Positions 23,207-30,724 of a DNA stretch of 30,724 nt are shown here, in pieces; within the stretch, counting starts at the first letter, position 1; every line of letters starts with the position of its first letter. The notes beneath the pieces are model-generated. The model had not been told where the DNA came from. It did not search any database and saw nothing but the letters and a program-made list of their open reading frames with translations. Both the position numbers and the translations under genes were made by a program. The stretch is from SVKR01 sp963605115 (lineage in GTDB: Bacteria; Bacillota; Clostridia; Oscillospirales; Oscillospiraceae). The stretch spans positions 1 through 30,724 of the forward strand of contig CAVCTM010000015.1 in assembly GCA_963605115.1 (NCBI GenBank), in the 5' to 3' direction.

Positions 23207-24025
23207 TTATACGATCGCCGCATACTCCCCATCCGGACACAGCGTGCGCGGCGACACGGCGGCGAGCAGGTCGCGGCGGCGGTGGCCGTCGACATACACG
23301 GCGTCGGGGCGAAAGCAGAGCAGCAGCGCGTGCTCGGCGGTGACGCCGGCACAGGGGACGAGCCGGAAGCGCCCGGGGCAGAGTGCGTTCGCCGCCTCCA
23401 GCGCCGCGGAGACGTCCTGCGCGGTAAGCTCCGCGCCGGGCAGCAGCGGGCGCAGCGCCTCGCTTTGAACGATGACGACGCCGCAGCCGGTGAGCGGGTC
23501 GGTCAGCTCGTTGCCCGTGTCGCGCAGGGCGCGGAGGGTGATGCACCGCCCGCAAAATTCCAGCTCCACGGTGCAGAGCGTCCGCTCGCTCCGCCGCCCT
23601 ACGCTGCGGAACGCGAGCGCGATGACCGCGTAGCTCAGCGCGAAGGACAGCACGAGCACGCGCAGGGAGACCGGCAGCAGCAGCCCCGTCTCGCGCGGGA
23701 GCCCGGCGAGCCCCATCGCGGCATAGACCGCGCCGGCGAAGGCAGCGGCGGCGCCGTAAAACGCGAGCACGGCGCGCAGCGGCCGCGTTTTCACGCCGAA
23801 GGCGAGGAGCACGGCGACCGCGCCGGCGGCGAGCTTCGCGAGCGGGTGGGCGAGCGCGCCGCCGAACGCGGCGCAGCCGAGTGCGTAAGCCCCGCCCCAG
23901 AGCGCGCCGAGCGCCATCCGCCCCCGGCGCAGCGGCAGCGCGCAGAGCTTGCCCGCGGAGAGCAGCAGCAGATAGTCGATGACCGCGTTCAGCAGAACGA
24001 GCGAGTCGGCATAGATCACTTCCAT
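23207..24025 (-). CDS. spoIIGA: Sporulation sigma-E factor processing peptidase SpoIIGA
   Basis: SpoIIGA is the membrane aspartic protease that removes the SigE pro-sequence at the sporulation septum. The 272-residue product opens MEVIYADSLVLLNAVIDYLL, and its first 140 residues contain about five hydrophobic segments. The soluble C-terminal domain carries LRDTGNELTDPLTG. Asp169 aligns with the catalytic Asp of the B. subtilis protein (DTGN motif). The length is somewhat shorter than the roughly 300 usual in Bacillus. The start at 24025 matches the conserved N-terminus, although its Shine-Dalgarno is poor (GGGG about 3 nt upstream, GGAGG about 16 nt upstream). sigE follows as expected. The upstream region is shared with pyrH and holds a symmetric promoter (24101-24130). 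Confidence 0.94.
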   Translation of the reverse strand: MEVIYADSLVLLNAVIDYLLLLSAGKLCALPLRRGRMALGALWGGAYALGCAAFGGALAHPLAKLAAGAVAVLLAFGVKTRPLRAVLAFYGAAAAFAGAVYAAMGLAGLPRETGLLLPVSLRVLVLSFALSYAVIALAFRSVGRRSERTLCTVELEFCGRCITLRALRDTGNELTDPLTGCGVVIVQSEALRPLLPGAELTAQDVSAALEAANALCPGRFRLVPCAGVTAEHALLLCFRPDAVYVDGHRRRDLLAAVSPRTLCPDGEYAAIV

Positions 24026-24100
24026 AGCCCCGATTCTAACCCCTCCCGGCGGAAAAGTCCGTCGCTTTTGTGACGGAAATGAAAATTTTGCCCGGCGCGT

Positions 24101-24130
24101 ATTGTAAAAAAAATCCCGGCATGTTACAAT
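24101..24130. promoter_or_regulatory. Overlapping divergent promoters of pyrH and spoIIGA
   Basis: On the plus strand, TTGTAA (24102-24107), 17 nt, then TACAAT (24125-24130) point to pyrH. The region is a perfect inverted repeat, ATTGTAA-N16-TTACAAT. The minus strand therefore reads TTGTAA (24124-24129), 17 nt, then TACAAT (24101-24106) toward spoIIGA. The pyrH leader would be about 43 nt and the spoIIGA leader about 70 nt, the latter with a small CCGTC/GACGG hairpin (24059-24076). I see no clear Spo0A box. Confidence 0.7.
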
Positions 24131-24179
24131 ATAATGGATTTAACCCGCAAAGTCATCGGAACAGGAGAGAATATCATAT

Positions 24180-24896
24180 ATGGATGCAAAACCCGTTTAC
24201 CGCCGCGTTCTTCTGAAGATCAGCGGCGAAGCGCTCGCCGGCGCGAAGAAGACCGGACTCGACTTTGACATCATCCGCTCCGTCTGCACCGCGGTGAAGC
24301 AGTGCGTGGACATGGGCGTGGAGGTCGGCATCGTCGTCGGCGGCGGCAACTTCTGGCGCGGCGTCAAGGACGGCGGCGGCAGGATGGAGCGCAGCCGCGC
24401 GGACCACATGGGCATGATGGCGACGGTCATGAACGCCCTCGCGGTCAGCGACGTGTTCGAGCAGATGGATGTTCCCGTCCGCGTGCAGACCGCCATCACC
24501 ATGAGCCAGATCGCGGAGCCCTATATCCAGCTCAAGGCGGATAAGCACCTCAAAAAAGGCCGCGTCGTCATCTTCGGCTGCGGCACCGGCTGCCCCTATT
24601 TCTCGACGGACACCGCCGCCGTGCTCCGCGCCGCGGAGATCAAGGCGGACGCCATTCTGCTCGCGAAAAATATCGACGGCGTTTACTCCGCGGACCCGCG
24701 CACAGACCCCGCCGCGGTCAAGTATGACCACATCAGCTATGACGACGTGCTCGCCCAGCATCTCGCGGTCATGGACTCCACGGCGACGAGCCTCAGCATG
24801 GATAACCACATCCCCGTCATCGTTTTCGCCCTCGCCGACCCGGAAAACATCGTCCGCGTCGTCTGCGGAGAGAACGTGGGGACAAAGGTAAACTAA
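24180..24896 (+). CDS. pyrH: UMP kinase
   Basis: This 238-residue hexameric amino-acid-kinase-fold enzyme phosphorylates UMP to UDP for pyrimidine nucleotide synthesis. The N-terminal RRVLLKISGEALAG binds phosphate. VVGGGNFWRG and DHMGMMATVMNALA are typical PyrH motifs, and IFGCGTGCPYFSTDTAA and DGVYSADPR complete the nucleotide site. The length equals the family norm. An AGGAGA Shine-Dalgarno lies about 11 nt upstream. In most Firmicutes pyrH follows tsf. Here it starts a new transcription unit from its own promoter, and tsf lies on the other strand at the far left of the window. A 217-nt hairpin-rich gap separates it from frr. Confidence 0.97.
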   Translation: MDAKPVYRRVLLKISGEALAGAKKTGLDFDIIRSVCTAVKQCVDMGVEVGIVVGGGNFWRGVKDGGGRMERSRADHMGMMATVMNALAVSDVFEQMDVPVRVQTAITMSQIAEPYIQLKADKHLKKGRVVIFGCGTGCPYFSTDTAAVLRAAEIKADAILLAKNIDGVYSADPRTDPAAVKYDHISYDDVLAQHLAVMDSTATSLSMDNHIPVIVFALADPENIVRVVCGENVGTKVN

Positions 24897-25113
24897 TTTC
24901 GATCGGGACCCGCTGCGCTGGGCTCCCGATCGAGGGGATTCACTCCGCTCAGCGCACGCCCCGTAGGGGCGCACGTTCGCTCCGCGCAGAGAATTTTTCG
25001 GCACGCGCGTGTCGCGCCGAAAAATAGATTTTACTTTATTCGCGCCTGCGGGCGCGAACTCTGCGAGGCTTTTAACTGAAAACTGTATAAATTCAAAATA
25101 GGAGGAGCTTTTT
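24897..25113. other. Hairpin-rich spacer between pyrH and frr
   Basis: No gene is seen here. It contains at least three strong palindromes. The first has arms CGATCGGGACCC and GGG-C-TCCCGATCG (24900-24932, one bulge). The second is TTTTTCGGC/GCCGAAAAA (24994-25024). The third is the perfect TTCGCGCC-TGCG-GGCGCGAA (25039-25058). A GCCCC-GTA-GGGGC hairpin lies near 24958-24970. None has a clear T-tract on the plus strand. A TATAAA at 25086 has no good -35. It resembles an intergenic repeat, but only one copy is in the window. Confidence 0.65.
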
Positions 25114-25665
25114 ATGTCCGATTACAAAGAATTTACCGAGAAGATGGAGAAGACCTGCACGGTTCTGGTGGAGAACTTCAACGCGGTGCGCGCGGGGCGC
25201 GCCAATGCCGCCGTGCTTGACCGCGTAACGGTCGATTATTACGGCAGCGAGACGCCGATCCAGCAGGTGGCGACCATCTCCACCCCCGACCCGCGCACGC
25301 TCGCGATCCAGCCTTGGGACAACTCCATCATGAAGGCAATCGAAAAGGCGATACAGTCCTCCGACCTCGGCATCAATCCCCAGAACGACGGCCGCATCAT
25401 CCGCCTCGTGTTCCCGCAGCTCACCGAGGAGCGCCGCAAGGAGCTCATCAAGCAGGTGAAGAAATACGGCGAGGAGGCCAAGGTCGCCGTCCGCAACATC
25501 CGCCGCGACGCGATGGACAAGTTCAAAAAGCAGCAGAAGGCGAGCGAGATCACCGAGGACGACTTCAAGAACATGGAAAAGGACATGCAGAAGTTCACGG
25601 ATGATTTCATCAAGAAGGTCGACGAGCTCTGCGCCAAGAAGGAGAAGGAGCTCTCCGAGATCTGA
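25114..25665 (+). CDS. frr: Ribosome recycling factor
   Basis: RRF, with EF-G, splits the post-termination ribosome. The 183-residue product has the standard length. It contains FNAVRAGRANAAVLDRVTVD, YYGSETPIQQVATISTPDPR, IRLVFPQLTEERRKELIKQV and VAVRNIRRDAMDKFKKQQK, which are diagnostic across bacteria. AGGAGGAG lies 6-8 nt before the ATG. The stop overlaps the uppS start by one nucleotide (TGATG), so the two are translationally coupled. Confidence 0.98.
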   Translation: MSDYKEFTEKMEKTCTVLVENFNAVRAGRANAAVLDRVTVDYYGSETPIQQVATISTPDPRTLAIQPWDNSIMKAIEKAIQSSDLGINPQNDGRIIRLVFPQLTEERRKELIKQVKKYGEEAKVAVRNIRRDAMDKFKKQQKASEITEDDFKNMEKDMQKFTDDFIKKVDELCAKKEKELSEI

Positions 25666-26402
25666 TGGCGCTCTTTCAAGCCGGCAGAAAGGCGGAGGAG
25701 ATCGACAAAAACAATCTCCCCCGCCATATTGCCATTATCATGGACGGCAACGGCCGCTGGGCAAAAAAGCGCGGGCTCCCGCGCACCGCGGGCCACGCCG
25801 CCGGAGCGGAGACCTTCCGCTCCATCGCGACTTACTGCAAAAACCTCGGCGTGCGCTACCTCACGGTCTACGCCTTCTCCACGGAGAACTGGCGGCGGCC
25901 GCAGGAGGAGGTGGACGCCATTATGGGTCTGCTGGAGAAATATCTCGGCGAGGCGATCGAAAAGATGGAGCGGGACGACATCCGGCTGCACTTTTTCGGC
26001 GACCTGAGCGTGCTGAGCCCCCGCTTTCTGGAAAAGATCTCCCGGACGGACGAGATCAGCACCCATCTCCACGGCTTTCAAGCCAACGTCTGCTTAAATT
26101 ACGGCGGCAGGGACGAGATCGTCCGTGCCGCGCGGCGCTATGCCCAAAGCGTTGCCGGCGGCGCGGAGAACGCGCTCGACGAAGCGGGCTTTTCCGCCCT
26201 GCTGGACTCCGCCGGCATCCCGGACCCGGAGCTGCTCATCCGCCCCGGCGGAGAGCAGCGGCTCAGCAACTTTCTGCTCTGGCAGTGCGCCTATTCCGAG
26301 CTCGTGTTCACGGACACGCTCTGGCCCGACTTCACCCCCGCGGAGATCGACCGCGCGATCGCGGCATATCAGAAGCGGGAGCGGCGCTTCGGCGGCGTAT
26401 AA
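25665..26402 (+). CDS. uppS: Isoprenyl transferase (undecaprenyl diphosphate synthase)
   Basis: UppS condenses farnesyl diphosphate with eight isopentenyl diphosphates to make the C55 lipid carrier for peptidoglycan and teichoic acids. The 245-residue product shows IAIIMDGNGRWAKKRG with catalytic Asp27, then a TAGHAAGAE segment, VYAFSTENWRRP, and LLIRPGGEQRLSNFLLWQCA with the Mg-binding region near the C-terminus. These are hallmarks of cis-prenyltransferases. It is coupled to frr (TGATG) with GGAGAAGGAG upstream. It sits with dxr and ispG, which supply the isoprene units, in one operon. Confidence 0.97.
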   Translation: MALFQAGRKAEEIDKNNLPRHIAIIMDGNGRWAKKRGLPRTAGHAAGAETFRSIATYCKNLGVRYLTVYAFSTENWRRPQEEVDAIMGLLEKYLGEAIEKMERDDIRLHFFGDLSVLSPRFLEKISRTDEISTHLHGFQANVCLNYGGRDEIVRAARRYAQSVAGGAENALDEAGFSALLDSAGIPDPELLIRPGGEQRLSNFLLWQCAYSELVFTDTLWPDFTPAEIDRAIAAYQKRERRFGGV

Positions 26403-26436
26403 TCCCCGCGCATCCCCCGAAAGGAGAAACACACTT

Positions 26437-27258
26437 ATGTTGAAACGGATCCTGGTCGCGGCGATCGGCATTCCGCTGCTGCTCGTCGTCATTCTCTTTG
26501 CCCCGCTCTGGCTGCTCGGCGCGGTCGTGGGCATCATCTGCGCCTGCTGCGCGCTGGAGTTTATTCACTGCATGGCGCCGGAGACACACCCGCGCATGCT
26601 GGGCTATGCGGCGGTCGCGTCGTTCTGCATCCCGTTTTGCAGCGTGTTTTACAGCGCGGGCAAGGTGTATGAAACGGTGCTGTTTTTCCTCTTTGCGCTG
26701 ATGCTGGGCGAGCTGATGCTCTCGTTCCGCAAGGAAAAGACGCTGGACTTCAAGCTCGTGGCGATCGTGCTGCTGGGCGGCGGCGTGCTGCCGATTCTGC
26801 TCTCCAGCATCGTGCGCCTCGGCGACCGGGACTGCGGCAGCGTCTATGCGCTGCTCCCCTTCGTCGCGGCGTTTTCGAGCGACACGGGCGGCTATTTCGT
26901 CGGGCTCGCGCTCGGACGGCACAAGCTGGCGCCCCACCTCTCCCCGAACAAAACGCTGGAGGGCAGCGTCGGCTGCTTCCTCTTCGGCATCGGCTTCACG
27001 CTGGTCTACGGTCTCATCCTCCGCGCGGCGGGCTACACCGTAAACCTCGCCGTCATGGGCGCTTACGGCTTCTTCGGCGCGCTCGCCGCCCAGCTCGGCG
27101 ACCTCAGCTTCTCCGCCGTGAAGCGGCTTTGCGGCGTCAAGGATTTCGGCAAGCTGCTGCCGGGTCACGGCGGCATGCTCGACCGCTTCGACTCCATGGT
27201 CTGGGCGGCGGCGCTGCTGGAGCTGCTGGCGAGCTGGGTGCCCGCCATCGTGAAATAA
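26437..27258 (+). CDS. cdsA: Phosphatidate cytidylyltransferase (CDP-diacylglycerol synthase)
   Basis: CdsA makes CDP-diacylglycerol from phosphatidate and CTP in the membrane, the branch point of phospholipid synthesis. The 273-residue protein has about seven or eight membrane segments. It shows the CDS signature region FSSDTGGYFVGLALGRHKLA, SPNKTLEGSVG, and QLGDLSFSAVKRLCGVKDFG with LPGHGGMLDRFDSM, which holds the metal-binding Asp residues. The start at 26437 has AAAGGAG about 10 nt upstream. A longer frame upstream overlaps uppS and is not CdsA-like. It lies 34 nt after uppS and 13 nt before dxr. Confidence 0.97.
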   Translation: MLKRILVAAIGIPLLLVVILFAPLWLLGAVVGIICACCALEFIHCMAPETHPRMLGYAAVASFCIPFCSVFYSAGKVYETVLFFLFALMLGELMLSFRKEKTLDFKLVAIVLLGGGVLPILLSSIVRLGDRDCGSVYALLPFVAAFSSDTGGYFVGLALGRHKLAPHLSPNKTLEGSVGCFLFGIGFTLVYGLILRAAGYTVNLAVMGAYGFFGALAAQLGDLSFSAVKRLCGVKDFGKLLPGHGGMLDRFDSMVWAAALLELLASWVPAIVK

Positions 27259-27271
27259 AGGCAGGACTGCT

Positions 27272-28417
27272 ATGGTTAAAAATCTCTCGGTCCTCGGCTC
27301 CACCGGCAGCATCGGACGGCAGAGCCTTGCCGCCGCAGCGCATCTCGGCATCCCCGTGAGCGCGATCGCGGCGGGACGGGACATTGAACGGCTTGAGCGG
27401 CAGGCGCGGCAGCTTCGTCCGCGCCTTGCCGCTGTTTTTGACGAGCGCGCGGCAAAGGCGCTGCGCATCGCGCTCGCGGACACGCCGACGCGCGTCGTTT
27501 CCGGCATGGACGGGCTTCTGGAGTGCGCCGCCGCGCCGGAGAGCGACTGCGTTGTCACCGCGGTGAGCGGCTCGGTCGGCTTAAAGCCCACGCTCGCCGC
27601 AATCGACTGCGGCAAGCGCATCGCGCTCGCGAACAAGGAGACGCTCGTCTGCGCCGGCAGCCTCGTGACGGCGCGCGCGGCGGAGCGCGGGGCGGAGATC
27701 GTGCCCGTGGACAGCGAGCACTCCGCCATTTTCCAGTCGCTCGGCGGCAGACTGCGCCACGGCGCGCTGCGCCGCATCCTGCTGACCGCCTCCGGCGGTC
27801 CCTTCCGCGGTCTGACGCGCGCGGAGACCTATTATAAGACCCCCGCCGAGGCGGTGGCGCATCCGAACTGGAGCATGGGTGCGAAGATCAGCGTGGACAG
27901 CGCCACGATGATGAACAAGGGTCTTGAATTTATCGAGGCGATGCACCTGTTCGGCGCGGACCCGGACCAGATCACGGTGCTCATCCACCCCCAGAGCGTC
28001 GTCCACTCCGGCGTGGAGTTTTGTGACGGCAGCGTCGTCGCCCAGCTCGGCGTGCCGGACATGGAGCTGCCCATCCAGTACGCGCTGACCTACCCGGACC
28101 GCGCGCCCTCGCTGGCTTCTCCGCTGGACCTTTTCACGGTGGGCGACCTCCACTTTGAAGCGCCGGATATGGAAAACACCCCCTGCCTCGCCCTCGCGAT
28201 CGCGGCGGCGCGGCGCGGCGGCAGCGCGCCTTGCATCCTCTCCGCCGCGAACGAGGCGGCGGTCGGGCTTTTCCTCGCGGAAAAGCTGCCGTTCGGAAAA
28301 ATTTATGAATGTGCTGCCGCCGCGCTGGACAGCATAGAAATCAAAGAGACGCCGACGCTCGACGAGCTTCTGGAAGCCGACGCGGAGGCGCGACGCTTTG
28401 TGAAAGAGGGAACTTAA
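27272..28417 (+). CDS. dxr: 1-deoxy-D-xylulose 5-phosphate reductoisomerase
   Basis: Dxr converts 1-deoxy-D-xylulose 5-phosphate to 2-C-methyl-D-erythritol 4-phosphate, the committed step of the MEP isoprenoid pathway, using NADPH and a divalent metal. The 381-residue product has GSTGSIG (9-15) for NADPH, ALANKETLVCAG, VDSEHSAIFQ with metal-binding Asp and Glu, LLTASGGPFRG, HPNWSMGAKISVDSATMMNK and LSAANEAAVGLFL. All are intact and the length is normal. The ribosome binding site (GGCAGGA) is modest. It is followed by rseP after 10 nt. Confidence 0.98.
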   Translation: MVKNLSVLGSTGSIGRQSLAAAAHLGIPVSAIAAGRDIERLERQARQLRPRLAAVFDERAAKALRIALADTPTRVVSGMDGLLECAAAPESDCVVTAVSGSVGLKPTLAAIDCGKRIALANKETLVCAGSLVTARAAERGAEIVPVDSEHSAIFQSLGGRLRHGALRRILLTASGGPFRGLTRAETYYKTPAEAVAHPNWSMGAKISVDSATMMNKGLEFIEAMHLFGADPDQITVLIHPQSVVHSGVEFCDGSVVAQLGVPDMELPIQYALTYPDRAPSLASPLDLFTVGDLHFEAPDMENTPCLALAIAAARRGGSAPCILSAANEAAVGLFLAEKLPFGKIYECAAAALDSIEIKETPTLDELLEADAEARRFVKEGT

Positions 28418-28427
28418 AAAACCGCCT

Positions 28428-29483
28428 ATGTATATCATTCTCGCAATTCTCGCCTTCGGCATCCTCATCGCCGGGCATGAGCTGGGTCACTTTTTCGTGG
28501 CGAAGGCATGCGGCGTCAAGGTCAACGAATTTGCCCTCGGCATGGGACCGAAAATTCTGAAAAAGCAGGGCAGGGAGACGCTCTATACCCTCCGCGCCTT
28601 TCCCATCGGCGGCTTCTGCGCCATGGAGGGCGAGGACGAGGACAGCGACGATCCGCGCGCCTTCGGCTCGAAAAAGGTCTGGCAGAAAATTCTGATTTTG
28701 ATCGCCGGCGCAGCGATGAATTTTCTCATCGGCTTTCTGCTGGTCCTCTGCATCGCGCCGCACGCGAGCTTTGCCGAGCCGGTCATCTCCGGCTTTATGG
28801 ACGGCTGCCCCTACGAGAGCGCCGACGGGCTGCTCGCCGGGGACCGCATCGTGAGCGTCGACGGTCACCGGACCTATTTCACGGGCGACTTTTCCGAATA
28901 TATCGGGCGCGGCGGCGAGACGCACAGGATCGTCCTCATCCGCGACGGGAAGCGCATCACGCTGCGCGACTATAAAATGACGCTCGTCGAATACACGCTC
29001 GAAGACGGCACGGTCGTGCAGAAATACGGGCTTTACTTTGCCCCGCGCCAGACCGGGTTTTTCGCCAACGTGAAGTATGCATGGTTTGAATGCCTCAACT
29101 TTGTCCGCATCGTCTGGCGCTCGCTCGGCGACCTCATCACAGGCACCGTCAGCGTCAAGGAGCTCTCCGGTCCCGTCGGGATCGTCGGCTTTGTGAACGA
29201 GGTGGAGTCCGCGGCGGCGTCGCCGCTGGAGGCTTACTTCAACTTTTTCTATATCTTCGCGCTCATCGCCGTGAACCTCGCGGTGATGAATATGCTGCCC
29301 ATCCCCGCGCTGGACGGCGGGCGGGTGTTTTTCCTGCTCGTCACGTGGGTAATCGAGCGCATCTCGCGCAAAAAGCTCGACCCGAAATATGAGGGCTATG
29401 TCCACACGGCGGGCTTCGTGCTGCTGATGGGCCTGATGGTCTTCGTGTTCATCAGCGACGTGTGGAAGCTCATTGCAAAGTGA
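28428..29483 (+). CDS. rseP: Site-2 intramembrane zinc metalloprotease (RseP/RasP-like)
   Basis: This 351-residue membrane protease cleaves transmembrane segments of anti-sigma factors and signal-peptide remnants. The zinc motif HELGH is at residues 17-21. The second metal ligand motif NMLPIPALDGGR lies in a C-terminal helix near residue 290. A single PDZ-like domain between them covers about 110-190, including GLLAGDRIVSVDGH. The C-terminal domain order matches RasP of Firmicutes. The gene sits between dxr and ispG, its usual place. The substrate is unknown; in B. subtilis RasP acts on the anti-sigma factors RsiW and RsiV. Confidence 0.96.
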   Translation: MYIILAILAFGILIAGHELGHFFVAKACGVKVNEFALGMGPKILKKQGRETLYTLRAFPIGGFCAMEGEDEDSDDPRAFGSKKVWQKILILIAGAAMNFLIGFLLVLCIAPHASFAEPVISGFMDGCPYESADGLLAGDRIVSVDGHRTYFTGDFSEYIGRGGETHRIVLIRDGKRITLRDYKMTLVEYTLEDGTVVQKYGLYFAPRQTGFFANVKYAWFECLNFVRIVWRSLGDLITGTVSVKELSGPVGIVGFVNEVESAAASPLEAYFNFFYIFALIAVNLAVMNMLPIPALDGGRVFFLLVTWVIERISRKKLDPKYEGYVHTAGFVLLMGLMVFVFISDVWKLIAK

Positions 29484-29496
29484 GAGAGAAGCCGCG

Positions 29497-30552
29497 ATGA
29501 AACGAACCGAAACAAAACAGATCTCCGTCGGCGGCGTGATCGTTGGCGGCGGCGCCGCGGTCACGGTGCAGTCCATGTGCAGCACCCCGACCCACGACGC
29601 GGAGGCGACGCTCGCCCAGATCCGCCGTCTGGCGGACGCCGGGTGCGACATCGTGCGCGTCGCCGTGCCGGACGAGGCGGCGGCAGCGGCGCTGGAGCGC
29701 ATCTGCGCCGAGTCCCCGCTCCCCGTCGTGGCGGACATCCACTTTGACCATCGCCTCGCGCTCGCCGCCGTGCGCGCCGGGGCTGCGAAGATCCGCATCA
29801 ATCCCGGCAACATCGGCTCGCCGGACCGCGTCCGCGCGGTGGCGGAAGCCTGCGGCGCGCGCGGCGTGCCCATCCGCATCGGCGTAAACGCCGGCTCGCT
29901 GGAAAAATCTCTGCTGGAAAAATACGGCGGACCGACGCCGGAGGCGCTCGCGGAGTCCGCCGCGCGCCACGCCGCGCTCCTGGAGCGCTTCGGCTTCCGG
30001 GATATCTGCCTGTCGCTGAAATCGAGCTCCGTTCCCGCGGCGCTCGCGGCTTACCGGCTCGCGGCGGCGCGCTTCCCTTACCCGCTCCACCTCGGCGTCA
30101 CCGAGGCGGGCACGCGCTATCAGGGCACGGTCCAGTCCGCCGCCGGCATCGGCGCTATGCTCTTAGACGGCATCGGCGACACCATCCGCGTCTCCCTGAC
30201 GGCGGACCCCGTTGAGGAGGTCCGCGCCGGGCTCGCCATTCTGCGCGCCTGCGGGCTGCGCGGCGGCGTGAAGGTCGTCTCCTGCCCCACCTGCGGACGC
30301 ACGCAGATCGACCTCATCTCCACGGCGGAGGAGGTCGAGTCCCGGCTCGCCGGCTGCGGACGGGACATCACCGTCGCCGTCATGGGCTGCGTCGTCAACG
30401 GTCCCGGCGAGGCGCGCGAAGCCGACTACGGTCTCGCGGGCGGCCGCGGCGAGGCGCTGCTCTTCAAAAAAGGCAAGATCGTCGCCAAGGTCCCGGAAAG
30501 CGACATGGTCGCCGCGCTTATGCGGCTGATCGAGGAAGATGCGGACAGCTGA
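29497..30552 (+). CDS. ispG: 4-hydroxy-3-methylbut-2-enyl diphosphate synthase
   Basis: IspG (GcpE) converts the cyclic diphosphate MEcPP to HMBPP, the penultimate MEP-pathway step, using a [4Fe-4S] cluster. The 351-residue product shows VQSMCSTPT, VADIHFDHRLA, IRINPGNIG, HLGVTEAG and DTIRVSLT. Cluster ligands are visible as Cys263 and Cys266 in CPTCGRTQ, Cys298 in MGCVVNGPGEA, and Glu305. It is the short bacterial form without the plant insertion. ATG 29497 is chosen as start. A TTG at 29473 inside the rseP tail is an in-frame alternative but lacks a better ribosome binding site. Copy 3 of the structured repeat follows 6 nt after the stop codon. Confidence 0.97.
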   Translation: MKRTETKQISVGGVIVGGGAAVTVQSMCSTPTHDAEATLAQIRRLADAGCDIVRVAVPDEAAAAALERICAESPLPVVADIHFDHRLALAAVRAGAAKIRINPGNIGSPDRVRAVAEACGARGVPIRIGVNAGSLEKSLLEKYGGPTPEALAESAARHAALLERFGFRDICLSLKSSSVPAALAAYRLAAARFPYPLHLGVTEAGTRYQGTVQSAAGIGAMLLDGIGDTIRVSLTADPVEEVRAGLAILRACGLRGGVKVVSCPTCGRTQIDLISTAEEVESRLAGCGRDITVAVMGCVVNGPGEAREADYGLAGGRGEALLFKKGKIVAKVPESDMVAALMRLIEEDADS

Positions 30553-30558
30553 AATCCA

Positions 30559-30724
30559 TGCGCCGAAGGCGCACCCTTTAAAGGTCTCCCTGTGCAAGGG
30601 AGGCTGTCAGCGCGAAGCGCTGACTGGAGGGTTGTAAGCTTCCGAGATATCCGAGCTCGGCGTTTGCATGAGCTCGGTAACAACCCCTCAGTCGCGCTTC
30701 GCGCGCCAGCTCCCCTTGCACTTC
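30559..30724 (+). repeat. Structured ~180-bp repeat, copy 3 (after ispG), cut by window end
   Basis: On the plus strand it starts 6 nt after the ispG stop with TGCGCC GAA GGCGCA (30559-30573). Next come GTCTCCC/GGGAGGC (30584-30604, one G-T pair) and GTCAGCGC-GAA-GCGCTGAC (30606-30624). A GACTGGAGGGTTGT arm, a perfect central CCGAGCTC/GAGCTCGG hairpin (30651-30677) and ACAACCCCTCAGTC follow. The window ends inside the last hairpin, where the final three bases (TTC) differ from the expected AGG. Confidence 0.9.

Noticed and set aside
24174..25004. 276-codon open frame opposite pyrH and the hairpin spacer
   Set aside because: It is antisense to a highly conserved UMP kinase, and its start lies within palindromic intergenic DNA.
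20384..30724. CRISPR array from the repeated ~180-bp element
   Set aside because: Copies are kilobases apart, long, internally palindromic and in mixed orientation. No cas gene is present.

Overview
The window is GC-rich (low 60s percent by eye) DNA from a spore-forming member of the Firmicutes. It most likely belongs to a gut Oscillospirales/Clostridia lineage. The support is a spoIIGA-sigE sporulation pair, Firmicutes-type gene order (pyrH-frr-uppS-cdsA-dxr-rseP-ispG), strong GGAGG ribosome binding sites and sigma-A-like promoters with 16-17 bp spacers. The species assignment is inference. I saw no tRNA, rRNA, CRISPR, transposase or phage gene.

Layout. (1) 1-1640, minus: rpsB then tsf (cut by the window edge), behind a near-consensus promoter. 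(2) 1657-8324, minus: a MATE transporter, a monocistronic oleate hydratase with its own promoter and terminator, and an operon of two tandem CNNM/CBS/CorC membrane proteins followed by a TetR regulator next to the hydratase. (3) 8344-19505, minus: an 11-kb run of ten genes. It encodes a dipeptide-type ABC importer (binding lipoprotein, two permeases, two ATPases), then a Gfo/Idh/MocA oxidoreductase, a Dabb protein, an aldo/keto reductase, an L-arabinose isomerase and an FGGY sugar kinase. The close spacing and overlaps suggest a sugar or sugar-derivative uptake and catabolism locus using a peptide-type transporter. Two internal stem-loops probably set gene-by-gene expression. (4) 19645-20352, plus: an unrecognised small membrane protein, divergent from the importer, with a long inverted pair of near-identical sites between the two promoters. 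(5) 20576-22272, minus: an AraC-type regulator with a degenerate receiver domain. (6) 22289-24025, minus: spoIIGA then sigE. (7) 24101-30552, plus: pyrH, frr, uppS, cdsA, dxr, rseP and ispG, linking nucleotide supply, ribosome recycling, isoprenoid and undecaprenyl synthesis, CDP-diacylglycerol synthesis and intramembrane proteolysis.

The most unusual features are as follows. A roughly 180-bp structured repeat is present in three copies (20384-20564, 23022-23200, 30559 to the window end). Each copy starts 6-11 nt after a stop codon, in the same orientation relative to that gene, and its stems show compensatory changes. A symmetric promoter region (ATTGTAA-N16-TTACAAT, 24101-24130) can be read as a 17-bp-spaced promoter in both directions, toward the growth gene pyrH and the sporulation gene spoIIGA. 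An inverted 18-bp site pair (19521-19538 and 19602-19619) lies in the control region of the importer operon. A terminator sits directly against the ribosome binding site of the aldo/keto reductase gene. The usually continuous rpsB-tsf-pyrH-frr cluster is split and inverted around about 22 kb of other genes.
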